The notes under the pieces were generated by a model. The model searched no databases. It was not told where the DNA came from and saw only the letters and a list, made by a program, of their open reading frames with translations. From Verrucomicrobiota bacterium (GTDB lineage Bacteria; Verrucomicrobiota; Verrucomicrobiia; Limisphaerales; UBA9464), in NCBI GenBank assembly GCA_947471985.1, contig CANIZL010000021.1:1-64000 (forward strand): DNA of 64,000 bases, given 5' to 3'. Positions 1 through 8,721 of the stretch are shown here, piece by piece. Made by a program: the position numbers and the translations under genes. Each line of letters starts with the position of its first letter. The stretch's first letter is position 1.

Positions 1-126
1 AAACTTCCGGCAATCGTGCAATTGACCGCCCAGTTTATCCGGGCGCTGCGCAACGGAATTATCCGCGCTCTGCGCTGGACGGCCGCCCTGAGCCACTTCC
101 GCATTGCAATGAAAGCTTACCTGTGA
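1..126 (+). CDS. 3' end of an unidentified protein (cut off by window edge)
   Basis: A frame open from base 1 ends at a TGA (124-126) and gives 41 visible residues. They are hydrophobic and basic, with several Arg-Ala-Leu groups and a C-terminus of Lys-Ala-Tyr-Leu. No family is recognised. The frame could be chance in GC-rich DNA, but codon use resembles the neighbouring genes. It would lie inside the element whose integrase follows at 245-1504. Confidence 0.3.
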   Translation, partial: KLPAIVQLTAQFIRALRNGIIRALRWTAALSHFRIAMKAYL

Positions 127-220
127 AACTAGACAGACACCGTTGGTTTAACATGTCGTACATTATCTCTCACCATTTCGCCCCTTTTTTGAGTTTGCGC
201 CTTATTGACTACTCGGAATT

Positions 221-230
221 GGGGGGGGGG
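221..230. repeat. G10 homopolymer tract
   Basis: Ten consecutive G residues lie just downstream of the integrase stop codon, in a small gene-free gap. The tract could be a slippage-prone site or a sequencing length error. It lies outside any supported coding region, so it does not affect a protein call. Confidence 0.85.
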
Positions 231-244
231 CAATCGGCTCGAAC

Positions 245-1504
245 TTACGGAGTTTCACCCGCAGGGCAGACATTGAACCACTTCTCAGCCTCCGCCCGGG
301 TCGCCAAACCCTTGTAGTGCTGGTGAATCATGGCGGGGGAATTTCCAGCCTGAGCCGCGGTCAAATTCTCGTTGGCATGCACTGCGAAGTGAAAGCTGCA
401 AAATGCATGGCGCAGGCCATTTCTCCGGGATGGAATTCCCAGCGAATCACGAAGCCGGGCAAATGCGCTGACGAAGCCGTTCAAAGTCGCGGTATCGGTC
501 CACACTTTGCCAGTGCACTCGCGATAAGGTTCAAGCCACGCCTTCAGCGCCGGGCAGATCTCGACGAGGCGGCGGCGGCGGGTCTTGGCGTTGAGGGCGG
601 TAATCTCAATGTGGCCCTCGACCCCAAACACGTTCTCCCATTTCAGTTTCCGGGCCTCCTCCAAACGCAATCCGGCAAGGGCTTGAACAGCAATCACCGC
701 TCGCATCTGCCCGCGGGCCGCTCCCAGCAGGGCGCGCAATTCGGCCGGGCGGTAAAATTCCGTTGGGGCCGCATCGAGCGGCTCCTTCTGCATCGCGTCT
801 GCCCCGGTCAATCGCTGCGTCGGTGGCAGGTAATTCTGCCGCACGCACCAGCGGAAGAACATGGCGAGCGCCGCTCTCCGGTCATTTTTCGACTTGGGCG
901 AGAGTTTTTCCAGCGTGCTCACGTACCGGGAGAGCAGATCCTTGTTCAGGTCGCCGAGGGAATGCCCCGGGAACATCTTGGTGAATTCTCGAAGCCAACT
1001 TTCGACGTGGGCCTCGTAGACCGGGGAGAGCTGGGAACGCCGTCCTTCCGCCGCTTTCGCCTTCGGCGCCCGGATTGCGAGGAACTCTTCCGCGGCTTCG
1101 GCTACCGGCTTCCCTTGGACTACGGCCACGGTCGCCGCAAATGACCGCACAGCCTCGGGAAGGCTGTAGCCTGCGGGCAGGTACTTCACTCCGTCGAGAA
1201 ACCCCGTGACGGCTTCCAGAGCCGTGAAGGCATGCCCCGTCTGGCGGGCGAAGGATTCCAGCGCATCGCGAATGGCGAGAGCGGCAGAGGCGTCTTTGGA
1301 CGAAAGGGCGGCGGTCTGGCTTCCTTGGGCGAGTTCGCGCACCTTGGACTGGGCCGCGGCCTTGGCTTCCTTGAACTCGGAGAACGACCGGATAATCCGC
1401 TTACCGCCGGCCTTGTATGCGACCCGATAGAACGGATAGGCAACGCTCTTGCCGTAAATCTTCGCCGAGAACCGGCGATGCTCGATGGTGACGGGAAACT
1501 TCAC
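245..1504 (-). CDS. Tyrosine recombinase/integrase adjacent to tRNA-Asn
   Basis: Site-specific recombinase of the phage-integrase family, about 419 residues from the GTG at 1504. The N-terminal part has an Arg/Lys-rich DNA-binding segment (KVKFPVTIEHRRF) and a SAM-like helical domain. The C-terminal catalytic domain shows the box I arginine in GLRLEEARKLKW, the GLRHAF box, and the nucleophile tyrosine in HQHYKG. Two positions that are often His in the family are Asn here (NGLRH and AGNS), possibly a subfamily trait. The frame stays open upstream to an ATG at 1651, but that extension is simply the tRNA-Asn gene read in translation, so it is not the start. Position and orientation next to a tRNA 3' end fit an integrase of an element extending leftwards out of the window. 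Confidence 0.85.
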   Translation of the reverse strand: MKFPVTIEHRRFSAKIYGKSVAYPFYRVAYKAGGKRIIRSFSEFKEAKAAAQSKVRELAQGSQTAALSSKDASAALAIRDALESFARQTGHAFTALEAVTGFLDGVKYLPAGYSLPEAVRSFAATVAVVQGKPVAEAAEEFLAIRAPKAKAAEGRRSQLSPVYEAHVESWLREFTKMFPGHSLGDLNKDLLSRYVSTLEKLSPKSKNDRRAALAMFFRWCVRQNYLPPTQRLTGADAMQKEPLDAAPTEFYRPAELRALLGAARGQMRAVIAVQALAGLRLEEARKLKWENVFGVEGHIEITALNAKTRRRRLVEICPALKAWLEPYRECTGKVWTDTATLNGFVSAFARLRDSLGIPSRRNGLRHAFCSFHFAVHANENLTAAQAGNSPAMIHQHYKGLATRAEAEKWFNVCPAGETP

Positions 1505-1590
1505 CTTTCGGATTCTGGCGCCCGATCCCTCTGAAATCTGTGCGGGATCTGTGTCGAATGACTGAGGGTCCTCAATTCCCTCAATAAAAT

Positions 1591-1665
1591 TGGCTCCAGA
1601 GGTAGGACTCGAACCTACAACCCCACGGTTAACAGCCGCGTGCTCTACCATTGAGCTACTCTGGA
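1591..1665 (-). tRNA. tRNA-Asn (GTT anticodon)
   Basis: Complete 75-nt cloverleaf on the minus strand. The acceptor arms TCCAGAG/CTCTGGA pair, the anticodon stem CGCGG/CCGTG encloses CTGTTAA (anticodon GTT), the T-loop is GGTTCGAGTCC, and CCA is encoded at 1593-1591. The 3' end points at the integrase gene, so the 3' half (about 1591-1615) is the likely attachment core. Confidence 0.96.
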
Positions 1666-2065
1666 ACCCAAAGAGGGCCGCATGTTAGGCGGATGGTTTC
1701 CCATCCGTCAAACGCATCTTTTCAAGGTATCCCAATTCTACCTCCCGGCCGTCGGAACGAAATTCCACCCCGGCCCACGCTTCCCCGCCGGATTGGCCCA
1801 ATAATCACCACTCGGCCACGCCAGCACGAATCGCTTTAGTCATAAATTTTCCCGTGAACGGACAAAACCGAAACGGCCGTTCAACCGTCATTTGCCGCCG
1901 GCGCCTCAAAAAAATGCCACGCCGCTTCCCTGCACCGCCAAGTTTTCCCACCCGAACCCGTTTTCCAGCCTTCCGTTGTGCGGAATGTGTGTTCTATCCT
2001 TCGCCCGTTCCCGCATCGAATGCCGGCCGGCCGGCCGGCGTCGGTAGGGCGCACTACTGCATTTC
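1666..2065. other. 400-bp intergenic region
   Basis: Separates the minus-strand tRNA-Asn from the plus-strand cytochrome-LRR gene. A 71-codon frame reaching 2069 has no convincing protein character and overlaps the next start. The region presumably holds promoters for both sides; no distinct site was recognised. Confidence 0.5.
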
Positions 2066-3118
2066 ATGAACTACACGGTATTCAACGGCGGGACCCTCGG
2101 CTCCCGGTTTGGCATCGCGATCCTGGTGTCCGCGGCGTTCGCCGTGAATTCGGCGCAGGCGGCGGACAAGGTGGATTTCAACAAGGATGTGGCCCCGTTG
2201 CTGGCCGAGCACTGCGTGAAGTGCCACGGCCCGGAAAAGCAAAAGGGCAAATTCCGGCTCGATCAAAAGGCGGATGCCTTCAAGGGCGGCAAGAGCGGCG
2301 ACCCGGCCATCGTCGCCGGAGATCTGGGCAAGAGCCCGATGCACAAGCGCGTCACCTTGCCGAAGGACAATGACGACCTGATGCCGCCCGAGGGTGGCCC
2401 GCTGCCCGAAGCCGCCATCAAGACTCTGGCCGCGTGGATCGAACAGGGCGCCAATTGGCCCGACGGCGCCGTGATCAAGGCGGTGGCCAAAGCCGCCCCC
2501 GAAGGCTCGACGCCCACCGCCGCCCCCACCGTGCCGCGCAAACCCCTGCCGCCGCTGCCGGAGTTGCCCAAGGATTTCAAACCCGCCGCCAGCGAAGCCG
2601 CAGCCATCGCCGCTCTCGCCAAGCTGGGCGTGGAACCCCGTCCGATCGCCCAAAACGTCCCCTGGAAGGAAGCCAACTTCCGACTCAAGGGCGCGGAAAT
2701 CACCGACGCCGCCCTCAAGGATGTCGGTCAGGTAGGCAGTCTCGTCGATCTGCGGCTCGGCACCACGAAGGTGACGGATGGCGGTCTGGCCGAAGTGGCC
2801 AAGCTGGAACAACTCCAGGCCTTGGGTCTCGAATTGACGGGCATCTCGGACGCGGGCCTCGCCAAATTGAAGTCCCTCAAGAATCTCGTTTACCTGAATC
2901 TCTACGGCACCCAGGTCACCGACGCGGGATTGGAAAATCTCCGCGACATGAAGCACCTGCGCTCGCTGTATCTCTGGCAAACCAAGGTGACCCCGGAAGG
3001 CGTCAAGAAACTGCAGGACGCCCTGCCCCTCCTGATGATCGATACCGGGGCAAAGTTGGTGATTCCGGAGAAAAAGGAAGAGCCGAAGAAAGAAGATAAG
3101 AAGGAAGAGAAGAAGTAG
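2066..3118 (+). CDS. Secreted planctomycete-type cytochrome c with leucine-rich repeats
   Basis: 350 residues. A Sec signal peptide (about 1-33, ending near SAQAA) is followed by a PSCyt1-type cytochrome domain (about 36-130) with one heme motif, CVKCH, the flanking VDFNKDVAPLLAEHC pattern and the 'MPPEGGPL' loop with a candidate Met ligand. A Pro/Ala-rich linker leads to leucine-rich repeats (about 210-325) of the 'TDAGLAKLKSLKNLVYLNLYGT' type. The C-terminus is a Lys/Glu-rich tail. Proteins of this kind act in the periplasm, probably in electron transfer or binding, but the substrate is unknown. The usual partner domains (DUF1549/DUF1553) are not adjacent. A strong terminator follows, so the gene is probably monocistronic. 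Confidence 0.85.
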   Translation: MNYTVFNGGTLGSRFGIAILVSAAFAVNSAQAADKVDFNKDVAPLLAEHCVKCHGPEKQKGKFRLDQKADAFKGGKSGDPAIVAGDLGKSPMHKRVTLPKDNDDLMPPEGGPLPEAAIKTLAAWIEQGANWPDGAVIKAVAKAAPEGSTPTAAPTVPRKPLPPLPELPKDFKPAASEAAAIAALAKLGVEPRPIAQNVPWKEANFRLKGAEITDAALKDVGQVGSLVDLRLGTTKVTDGGLAEVAKLEQLQALGLELTGISDAGLAKLKSLKNLVYLNLYGTQVTDAGLENLRDMKHLRSLYLWQTKVTPEGVKKLQDALPLLMIDTGAKLVIPEKKEEPKKEDKKEEKK

Positions 3119-3137
3119 TCCATCTCCTTCAGTCCTG

Positions 3138-3180
3138 ACCGGGAACCGCCCGCCTGACAGCTGCGGTTCCCGGTTTGCTT
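3138..3180 (+). terminator. Rho-independent terminator after the cytochrome-LRR gene
   Basis: A 12-bp perfect stem (3138-3149 with 3163-3174, core ACCGGGAACCGC) is followed by TTGCTT. It begins 20 bp after the stop codon. It separates the cytochrome-LRR gene from the protease gene and argues for the inner start at 3208 of the latter. Confidence 0.8.
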
Positions 3181-3207
3181 CCCGCAGCCGGACATGGATG
3201 GTACGGG

Positions 3208-5436
3208 ATGCGGTCTCGGAAATTCCTTTTGGCCCTGGTCCCGGTCCCGGTCCCGGTTTTGATCCTCGCCCTATCTCTGGCCTGGGCCAGTCTTGGCGCT
3301 CCGACGGCGCTGGCCAAATCGGCGGAGGAACTCGCGGCGGCGACCCGCAACTCCATCGTCACCCTCAATACCGCCTCGCGTTCCGGGGCGGCCGACGGGG
3401 GCCTGGGCACGGGCTTTGCCGTCAGCACAAACCTGATTGCCACCAGCCTGCACGTCATCAACGAGGGCCGGGCCATCACCGTCAAATTGGCCGACGGCTC
3501 CACTCCGGCCGTGATCGGAATCGAGGCTTGGGATCGTTTTACGGATCTCGCGGTGGTTCGCGTCGAGACGTCCTCGCTCATCCCGCTGATTCTGGGTGAT
3601 GACCGTGAGTTGCACCCTGGCGCGGAAGTGGTGGCGGTGGGAAATCCGCTCGGACTTGAACGAAGCGTGGTGGCCGGCGTGCTGTCGGCACGCCGCGAGG
3701 TGGAAGGTGTCGAGGTCCTCCAAGTCGCGCTGCCTGTGGAAGGCGGTAATTCGGGCGGCCCTTTGTTGGATCGCGACGGACGCGTGGTCGGCATTGTAAA
3801 CGCCAAATCCGCCCTGACGCGCAATCTGGGTTTTGCCACCCCCGTGACGCGGCTCAAGCCCCTGCTCGAGCACCCCAATCCGATGAGTTACTCGCGGTGG
3901 CTGCGGGTCGGCGAACTTCCCGCCGGCACGTGGGAAAATCATCTCGGCGGCAATTGGCGGCAAAAGGGCGGGCGCATCCTGGTGGAAGGTCCCGGCACGG
4001 GTTTCGGCGGGCGGGCACTGCTTTACCGTACCCAGCGGGCGGATGGCCCGACGTATGAACTGTCCGTGCGGGTGCGCTTAACTGATGAAGCGGGCGCAGC
4101 CGGCCTGATTTTCGGCGGGGACGGCCAGGATCAGCATTGGGGATTCTATCCCACGGGCGGGCAATTGCGGCTGACCGAATTCGCCGGTCCGGATGTTTTC
4201 TCCTGGCGCATTCTCGGCACCAAACCGGTCACGACGTATCGGCCCGGCGATTGGAATCTGCTGCGGGTGCAGGTCGAAGCGGGTCGGCTGCGTTGTTCGG
4301 TCAACGACACGTTGGTGTATGAACAGCCCTGGTCCGGCGGCTTCGGCGCGCGATTGGGGCTCGCCAAGTTTCGCGATACCGAGGCGCAATTTCGGGACTT
4401 TGCCGCGGGCACGAACGCCCCGGCCGAACCCGCCTGGCCCGCCGAGGTGATCGCCGCTCTGGGCGACGCCCGTCCGCCGCGCTGGACCGAGACGGATCTC
4501 CTGCCGTCGTTGAAGACCCACCTCGCGGCCGGACGCCGCGAATTGGCGCGCCGGGCGCGGGAACTCGAAACCGAAGCGGCCCGACTCCGCGCCCTCTCGC
4601 TGCGGGCTCACCGGGAACAAGCGCGGGATGAATTGGTTCGGCTGCTGGCCCAGCCCGATGCCCAGGTGGACCTGGTCCAGTCGGCCCTGCTGCTCGCGTG
4701 GCATGATCAGCCCGAACTCGACGTCGCGGCCTACCGGGCCCAATTCGAACAGCTTGGGGCCGAGCTTAAAGCCCGCCTGCCGGCCACCGCGACGGCCGCC
4801 GAACGCCTCCAGGCGTTGCGCGAGTATCTGTTCACCGAACACGGATTTCATGGGAGTCGCCACGATTACGAAAACCCGGCCAATTCCCACCTCAGCGAAG
4901 TGCTCGATGACCGGGAGGGACTGCCCATCACGCTCAGTATCGTTTTCCTGGAACTCGCCAGCCGCATCGGCATCCCGCATATGCACGGCGTTCCCTTGCC
5001 GGGCCATTTCATCGTGCGCTACGCCCCACCCGGGGAGGACGCCCAGTTGTTGGACGTCTTCGACGGCGGACGACGCCTGCCGCACGACGAGGCGGATGCC
5101 CTGGGTAGCCAGGCGGCGGGCGTGCCGGTGCGCAGTGAGTTTCTCGAGCCAGCCACCAAGCGGGCCATCGTGGTGCGCATGCTGACCAACCTGGCAGTGT
5201 TCGCGGAGCGATCCGGTGGGCAGGCCGCAGCCTTGCCGTATCAGGATCTGCTCGTGGCGGTCGCGGGCGACGCGCGGGCCGAGGCCCGTCAGCGGGTGGA
5301 GCGGGCGCAATTACGCCAGCGCACCGGCGATCTCGACGGCACCCGCGAGGATCTGCAATGGATCGTGGACCATGTCCCGCCGGGCCTCGAAGTGGATCGG
5401 GTTACCGAACTCCTGGAGCGCTTGAAGGAGCGTTGA
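3208..5436 (+). CDS. Trypsin-like serine protease fused to a concanavalin-like domain and a SirB1/transglutaminase-like domain
   Basis: 742 residues from the ATG at 3208; an upstream in-frame ATG at 3175 sits in the terminator and is less likely. A signal sequence or anchor (about 5-36, unusually rich in Val-Pro) precedes an HtrA-type protease domain (about 38-215) with His82 (SLHVINEG), Asp113 (RFTDLAVV) and Ser182 (GGNSGGPL). No PDZ domain follows. Residues about 230-405 resemble a LamG/DUF1080-like beta-sandwich (GLIFGGDGQDQHWGFY). The C-terminal third (about 435-742) matches the SirB1/Transglut_core2 plus TPR type, with NSHLSEVLDDREGLPITLS and PLPGHFIVRY. The combination suggests an exported protein-processing enzyme. 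Each domain call is firm; the joint function is unknown. Confidence 0.85.
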   Translation: MRSRKFLLALVPVPVPVLILALSLAWASLGAPTALAKSAEELAAATRNSIVTLNTASRSGAADGGLGTGFAVSTNLIATSLHVINEGRAITVKLADGSTPAVIGIEAWDRFTDLAVVRVETSSLIPLILGDDRELHPGAEVVAVGNPLGLERSVVAGVLSARREVEGVEVLQVALPVEGGNSGGPLLDRDGRVVGIVNAKSALTRNLGFATPVTRLKPLLEHPNPMSYSRWLRVGELPAGTWENHLGGNWRQKGGRILVEGPGTGFGGRALLYRTQRADGPTYELSVRVRLTDEAGAAGLIFGGDGQDQHWGFYPTGGQLRLTEFAGPDVFSWRILGTKPVTTYRPGDWNLLRVQVEAGRLRCSVNDTLVYEQPWSGGFGARLGLAKFRDTEAQFRDFAAGTNAPAEPAWPAEVIAALGDARPPRWTETDLLPSLKTHLAAGRRELARRARELETEAARLRALSLRAHREQARDELVRLLAQPDAQVDLVQSALLLAWHDQPELDVAAYRAQFEQLGAELKARLPATATAAERLQALREYLFTEHGFHGSRHDYENPANSHLSEVLDDREGLPITLSIVFLELASRIGIPHMHGVPLPGHFIVRYAPPGEDAQLLDVFDGGRRLPHDEADALGSQAAGVPVRSEFLEPATKRAIVVRMLTNLAVFAERSGGQAAALPYQDLLVAVAGDARAEARQRVERAQLRQRTGDLDGTREDLQWIVDHVPPGLEVDRVTELLERLKER

Positions 5437-5543
5437 AGCGGGCGCGGTCTCTCCCGAGGTTACGCCGCTCGTCCGGGCAGGGACGAAGTGTGCGAGAACA
5501 GCGGCGGGACGCCGCGGCCACAATAAGGAGCCACCCCCAGCGC

Positions 5544-7742
5544 TCAGGGACGTGTCACGAGGTAGTAGAGCGTCCGGGGATTAAGCCGCAGTTCCGGGCC
5601 CGCTACCGCCGGGCCGCTGGGATGTCCGTTCAAATCGAGCGGTGTAAACACACAGGAGCCCGCCTGTGCGCCGAGAAAACGCACCCGCCCCGCTGTCTCC
5701 CGCACCTCCCAGGGATTCTTGCCCAGCGATTTGATGCGTTGCTGCCCCTTCTCTGCGGGTTCGGTGGACCAGCCGGTTGGACGTTCCTCGGTCATCACCT
5801 GGAGCAGCATGCGATGCGATTCCGCCAGCGGGGCTCCATCCAGGCTGACGACCACCATGTGGGCCAGATCCAACGCCGATTCCATTTCCAGGTCGCGCAG
5901 TTTTATCCGACCGGCGGCCTGCAAATTGCCACTCGCGCCCTGGGCCGCCGGGGCGTTGAGCGTCATCGTGCCTGCCCCGTAGTTCAGTCGCACTTCACCC
6001 GTCGTGCTCTGCACCGTCTGCGCCGTGCGATCGACATAGGGACGCAGATCCTCCAAGCGATGGCTTGATTTTCCGTCCACGAACCGGACCTCCGCGCGTC
6101 CCGCGAAGTGCAGCAGCGGGTCCAGCGTCTGCCCGGTTTTGATTTCCACACCGACCGGGACATCCTTCGCCCGCAATTCATCAAAGGCGGCATCCTGTGG
6201 CAGCGGCGTCCCCTGCAGGCGGCGCAAGTCCTCCCGCCCCAGATTGAGGGACGCCAGCACCGCACCCGGGCGAACCAGCCCACGACGAAAAATCAGCGCG
6301 GCGGCCGGGAACTGTCCCAGTTGGGACGGTGCCGCCAGCGTCCACGGTTGCATGAAGAATCCCGGCTGCACGCTCCACTCCCCGCCATCGAGGGCGAAGT
6401 GCGCAATCGCATCGGTATCCTGCAGTGCGCCGTACACCGCGAAATACAGCGGGGCCTCCGAGCGATATCGATTGGGCCGGTTCCAGGTGCTTTCCGAGAG
6501 CATGCTCGGCTTGCCGTCATAGGTGATCTCCATCGCGGGATGCACATAGGACCGCGGCTTGCCGGCTTCCTCCGCATCGAAACGCAGGGCACTGCGATCG
6601 CGGTAGGTGTGACCGACACGAATCGACCACTCGGAATTCTCCCCCTTCGAAGCGCAGGAGAAATACCCGTGGCGATCGAGAAAATCGCCTTCGGTGTACG
6701 TGAGTTTTTCCAGCGGTCCCAGCACCCGGTTGTCGGCGGTGGTCCAATTGGACGCGGTGATCACTCCCCGAAAGCCCAGGGAACGCAGCCAGGCGATGGT
6801 TTCGCGATAGAAGGAGGACTGAAGTTCCCGCAGAAAGGCGACGGTATCCTGATCCCTCAGGGTGCGCTCATTGGCCAGGTTCCATAAGGGCCGCAGACCC
6901 AGGCGGCCGGCCGCCGGGACGTCGCGGGGATGCGGGCCGGGTTTCGTTCCCCATCGATCCAACGCCGCCGCGATGGAGCCATGTTGCGCGACGGCCCAGG
7001 CACCAAACCGCTCCTCGAACAGGGCCAGCAGCGGCTCGGGCAGATTGCGATCGCTGAAGGTCCAAAAGAACAGCGAATCCTCGTTCTGAACCTCCAAGCC
7101 CATGACGGCGGGATCGTCCACCAAGCGGTGTCCATCCGGACCGGGCGTCAGCAGCAGGGCTTCCCACCAGCGTCGATACTGAGCCTGGAACTCCCGATTC
7201 ACGAAAAGGGCCGCGAACGGATGTTTGTGGCCATCGTATCCGGGCAGCCAGGGGTTATCCGGTTTTGGTTCCAGCCAAAGGGGAAAATAAATGGAACACA
7301 GGCTGTAAATCCCCTCGGCCTTGAGCGCAGCAATCTCGGTGCGAATCCGGGCCACGCGCTGGGCATCGGGCCGGCCCTCGCGATCAAACACCGCGCCGTG
7401 CAGACGGACGAGATTGACACCCCGCCCGGCCAGAAAACGGGCCGTGCGCGCCAGTCGGCCCGGATTCTTTTCCGGAGCGTCATTTTGTCCGGTGCCATTG
7501 ACCGCCCAGAAGCGAACGGGTTGCCCATCCCCGTTCCGGATGAAATGGCCTTCCCGCGCACCGATCGGTCCGTGTTCGCCGGCGAAACGCTCATTCAGGG
7601 ATCGCAGATCGAATTCCGCGGGCTGGGAATCCGCCGCTGGGACAAAGGGAAACCAGCCCGGATCCGCAGCCGCGGCACCAAACGCTAGGCCCAAAGCGAC
7701 GCACGCGATCGCGACGGCGAACCCGGCAGGACGTTTTGACAT
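5544..7742 (-). CDS. Secreted glycoside hydrolase, GH5/GH39-like (clan A TIM barrel)
   Basis: About 732 residues with a Sec signal peptide (MSKRPAGF... to about residue 27, ending AAAA). The central part reads as a (beta/alpha)8 glycosidase: GVNLVRLHGAVFD near the first strands, the likely acid/base Glu in VMGLEVQNEDS, and a candidate nucleophile Glu in PSMLSESTWNRP. The C-terminal approximately 250 residues are beta-rich, as in accessory domains of large cellulase-like proteins. The substrate cannot be told from sequence. A start 15 bases upstream (7757) is possible, but 7742 opens directly into the signal peptide. The gene is divergent from panB with about 160 bp between starts, and converges with the protease fusion gene. 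Confidence 0.8.
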   Translation of the reverse strand: MSKRPAGFAVAIACVALGLAFGAAAADPGWFPFVPAADSQPAEFDLRSLNERFAGEHGPIGAREGHFIRNGDGQPVRFWAVNGTGQNDAPEKNPGRLARTARFLAGRGVNLVRLHGAVFDREGRPDAQRVARIRTEIAALKAEGIYSLCSIYFPLWLEPKPDNPWLPGYDGHKHPFAALFVNREFQAQYRRWWEALLLTPGPDGHRLVDDPAVMGLEVQNEDSLFFWTFSDRNLPEPLLALFEERFGAWAVAQHGSIAAALDRWGTKPGPHPRDVPAAGRLGLRPLWNLANERTLRDQDTVAFLRELQSSFYRETIAWLRSLGFRGVITASNWTTADNRVLGPLEKLTYTEGDFLDRHGYFSCASKGENSEWSIRVGHTYRDRSALRFDAEEAGKPRSYVHPAMEITYDGKPSMLSESTWNRPNRYRSEAPLYFAVYGALQDTDAIAHFALDGGEWSVQPGFFMQPWTLAAPSQLGQFPAAALIFRRGLVRPGAVLASLNLGREDLRRLQGTPLPQDAAFDELRAKDVPVGVEIKTGQTLDPLLHFAGRAEVRFVDGKSSHRLEDLRPYVDRTAQTVQSTTGEVRLNYGAGTMTLNAPAAQGASGNLQAAGRIKLRDLEMESALDLAHMVVVSLDGAPLAESHRMLLQVMTEERPTGWSTEPAEKGQQRIKSLGKNPWEVRETAGRVRFLGAQAGSCVFTPLDLNGHPSGPAVAGPELRLNPRTLYYLVTRP

Positions 7743-7903
7743 GCGGCACACTGGCACAAAGGGACGTCAGCGTCAGGGCTTCCCCAAGCGGGTGGCGCGT
7801 CCGGATCCCACCCAAGCACATCGCCCACGAACCCTTTTTGACCGTGCGGGCCCCGGCTCAATTCCGAGTCGCAAACCGGGTGCATCCCCGCCAGATTGCG
7901 GAC

Positions 7904-8665
7904 GTGAGCAAAATCACCGTCGCGGAAATTCTCGCACGCAAAGGCCGGGAACGGGTGCCGGTCCTGACCGCCTATGACTATCCCATGGCCCGCCTGTTGG
8001 ACGAGGCCGGGGTGCCGATCCTGTTGGTGGGCGACTCCCTGGGCATGGTGGTGCTGGGTTATCCCGACACCACGCACGTGACCTTGGCGGAAATGGTCCA
8101 TCACACCCGTGCCGTCGCCCGGGCGAAACCCAACGCCCTCTGGGGAGCCGACCTGCCGTATCGCACCTATGACACCCCAGCCGCCGCCGTGGCCACCGCG
8201 CGGGAACTGATCGCCGCGGGGGCGGAATACGTGAAGGCGGAAGGCGGCCAGGAGATTCTGCCGCAGGTACAGGCGCTCCAGGCCGAAGGCATTCCCTTCA
8301 TGGCGCACATCGGCATGCTTCCCCAGCACGTGTTGGAGGAAGGCGGCAAGTACCGGATCAAGGGGCGTGACGAAGCCGGGCGACAACGCCTGCTCGACGA
8401 TGCCCGGGCTCTGGAAGCCGCCGGTGCCTTTGCCTGCGTGCTCGAACTGGTGACGCCTCCCGTCGCCGCCGAAGTGACCCGCGAGACCCGGACGATGCTG
8501 ACCATCGGCATCGGCTCCGGACCGGATTGCGACGGCCAGGTCCTCGTGACGCCGGATCTGGTGGGCGCGTTTCCCTGGTTCACCCCCCGATTTGTCACTC
8601 CGCGCGCCCAGACCGGCGCCCAGATCCGCACGGCCGTGGGCGAGTGGGTCCGTTCCCTGCAGTGA
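7904..8665 (+). CDS. panB: 3-methyl-2-oxobutanoate hydroxymethyltransferase
   Basis: First committed step to pantothenate: transfers a hydroxymethyl group from 5,10-methylene-THF to 2-oxoisovalerate to give ketopantoate, in the cytoplasm. 253 residues, normal for the family. Diagnostic segments are VLTAYDYPMARLLDEAG, LLVGDSLGMVVLGY (metal-binding Asp), GAEYVKAEGG and MAHIGMLPQHV (the usual GHxGLxPQ region). The GTG at 7904 is chosen because homologues begin with the SKITVAEIL segment; the open frame extends upstream to 7736 but that part has no PanB similarity. The Mrp-type ATPase follows after 56 bp on the same strand. No panC or panD is adjacent. Confidence 0.93.
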   Translation: MSKITVAEILARKGRERVPVLTAYDYPMARLLDEAGVPILLVGDSLGMVVLGYPDTTHVTLAEMVHHTRAVARAKPNALWGADLPYRTYDTPAAAVATARELIAAGAEYVKAEGGQEILPQVQALQAEGIPFMAHIGMLPQHVLEEGGKYRIKGRDEAGRQRLLDDARALEAAGAFACVLELVTPPVAAEVTRETRTMLTIGIGSGPDCDGQVLVTPDLVGAFPWFTPRFVTPRAQTGAQIRTAVGEWVRSLQ

Positions 8666-8721
8666 TCCCCGCGCCCAAGTCCCCTTCCCTTTTCCGCATT
8701 TGCCACCAGCTTCCCCGCCAC

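Noticed and set aside
1505-1651. Integrase start at the ATG at 1651
   Set aside because: The first 19 codons are the tRNA-Asn gene read in translation.
2054-2980. 308-codon minus-strand frame across the cytochrome-LRR gene
   Set aside because: Antisense shadow of a real gene in GC-rich DNA; it has Gly/Arg/His-rich composition and no signal or motif.
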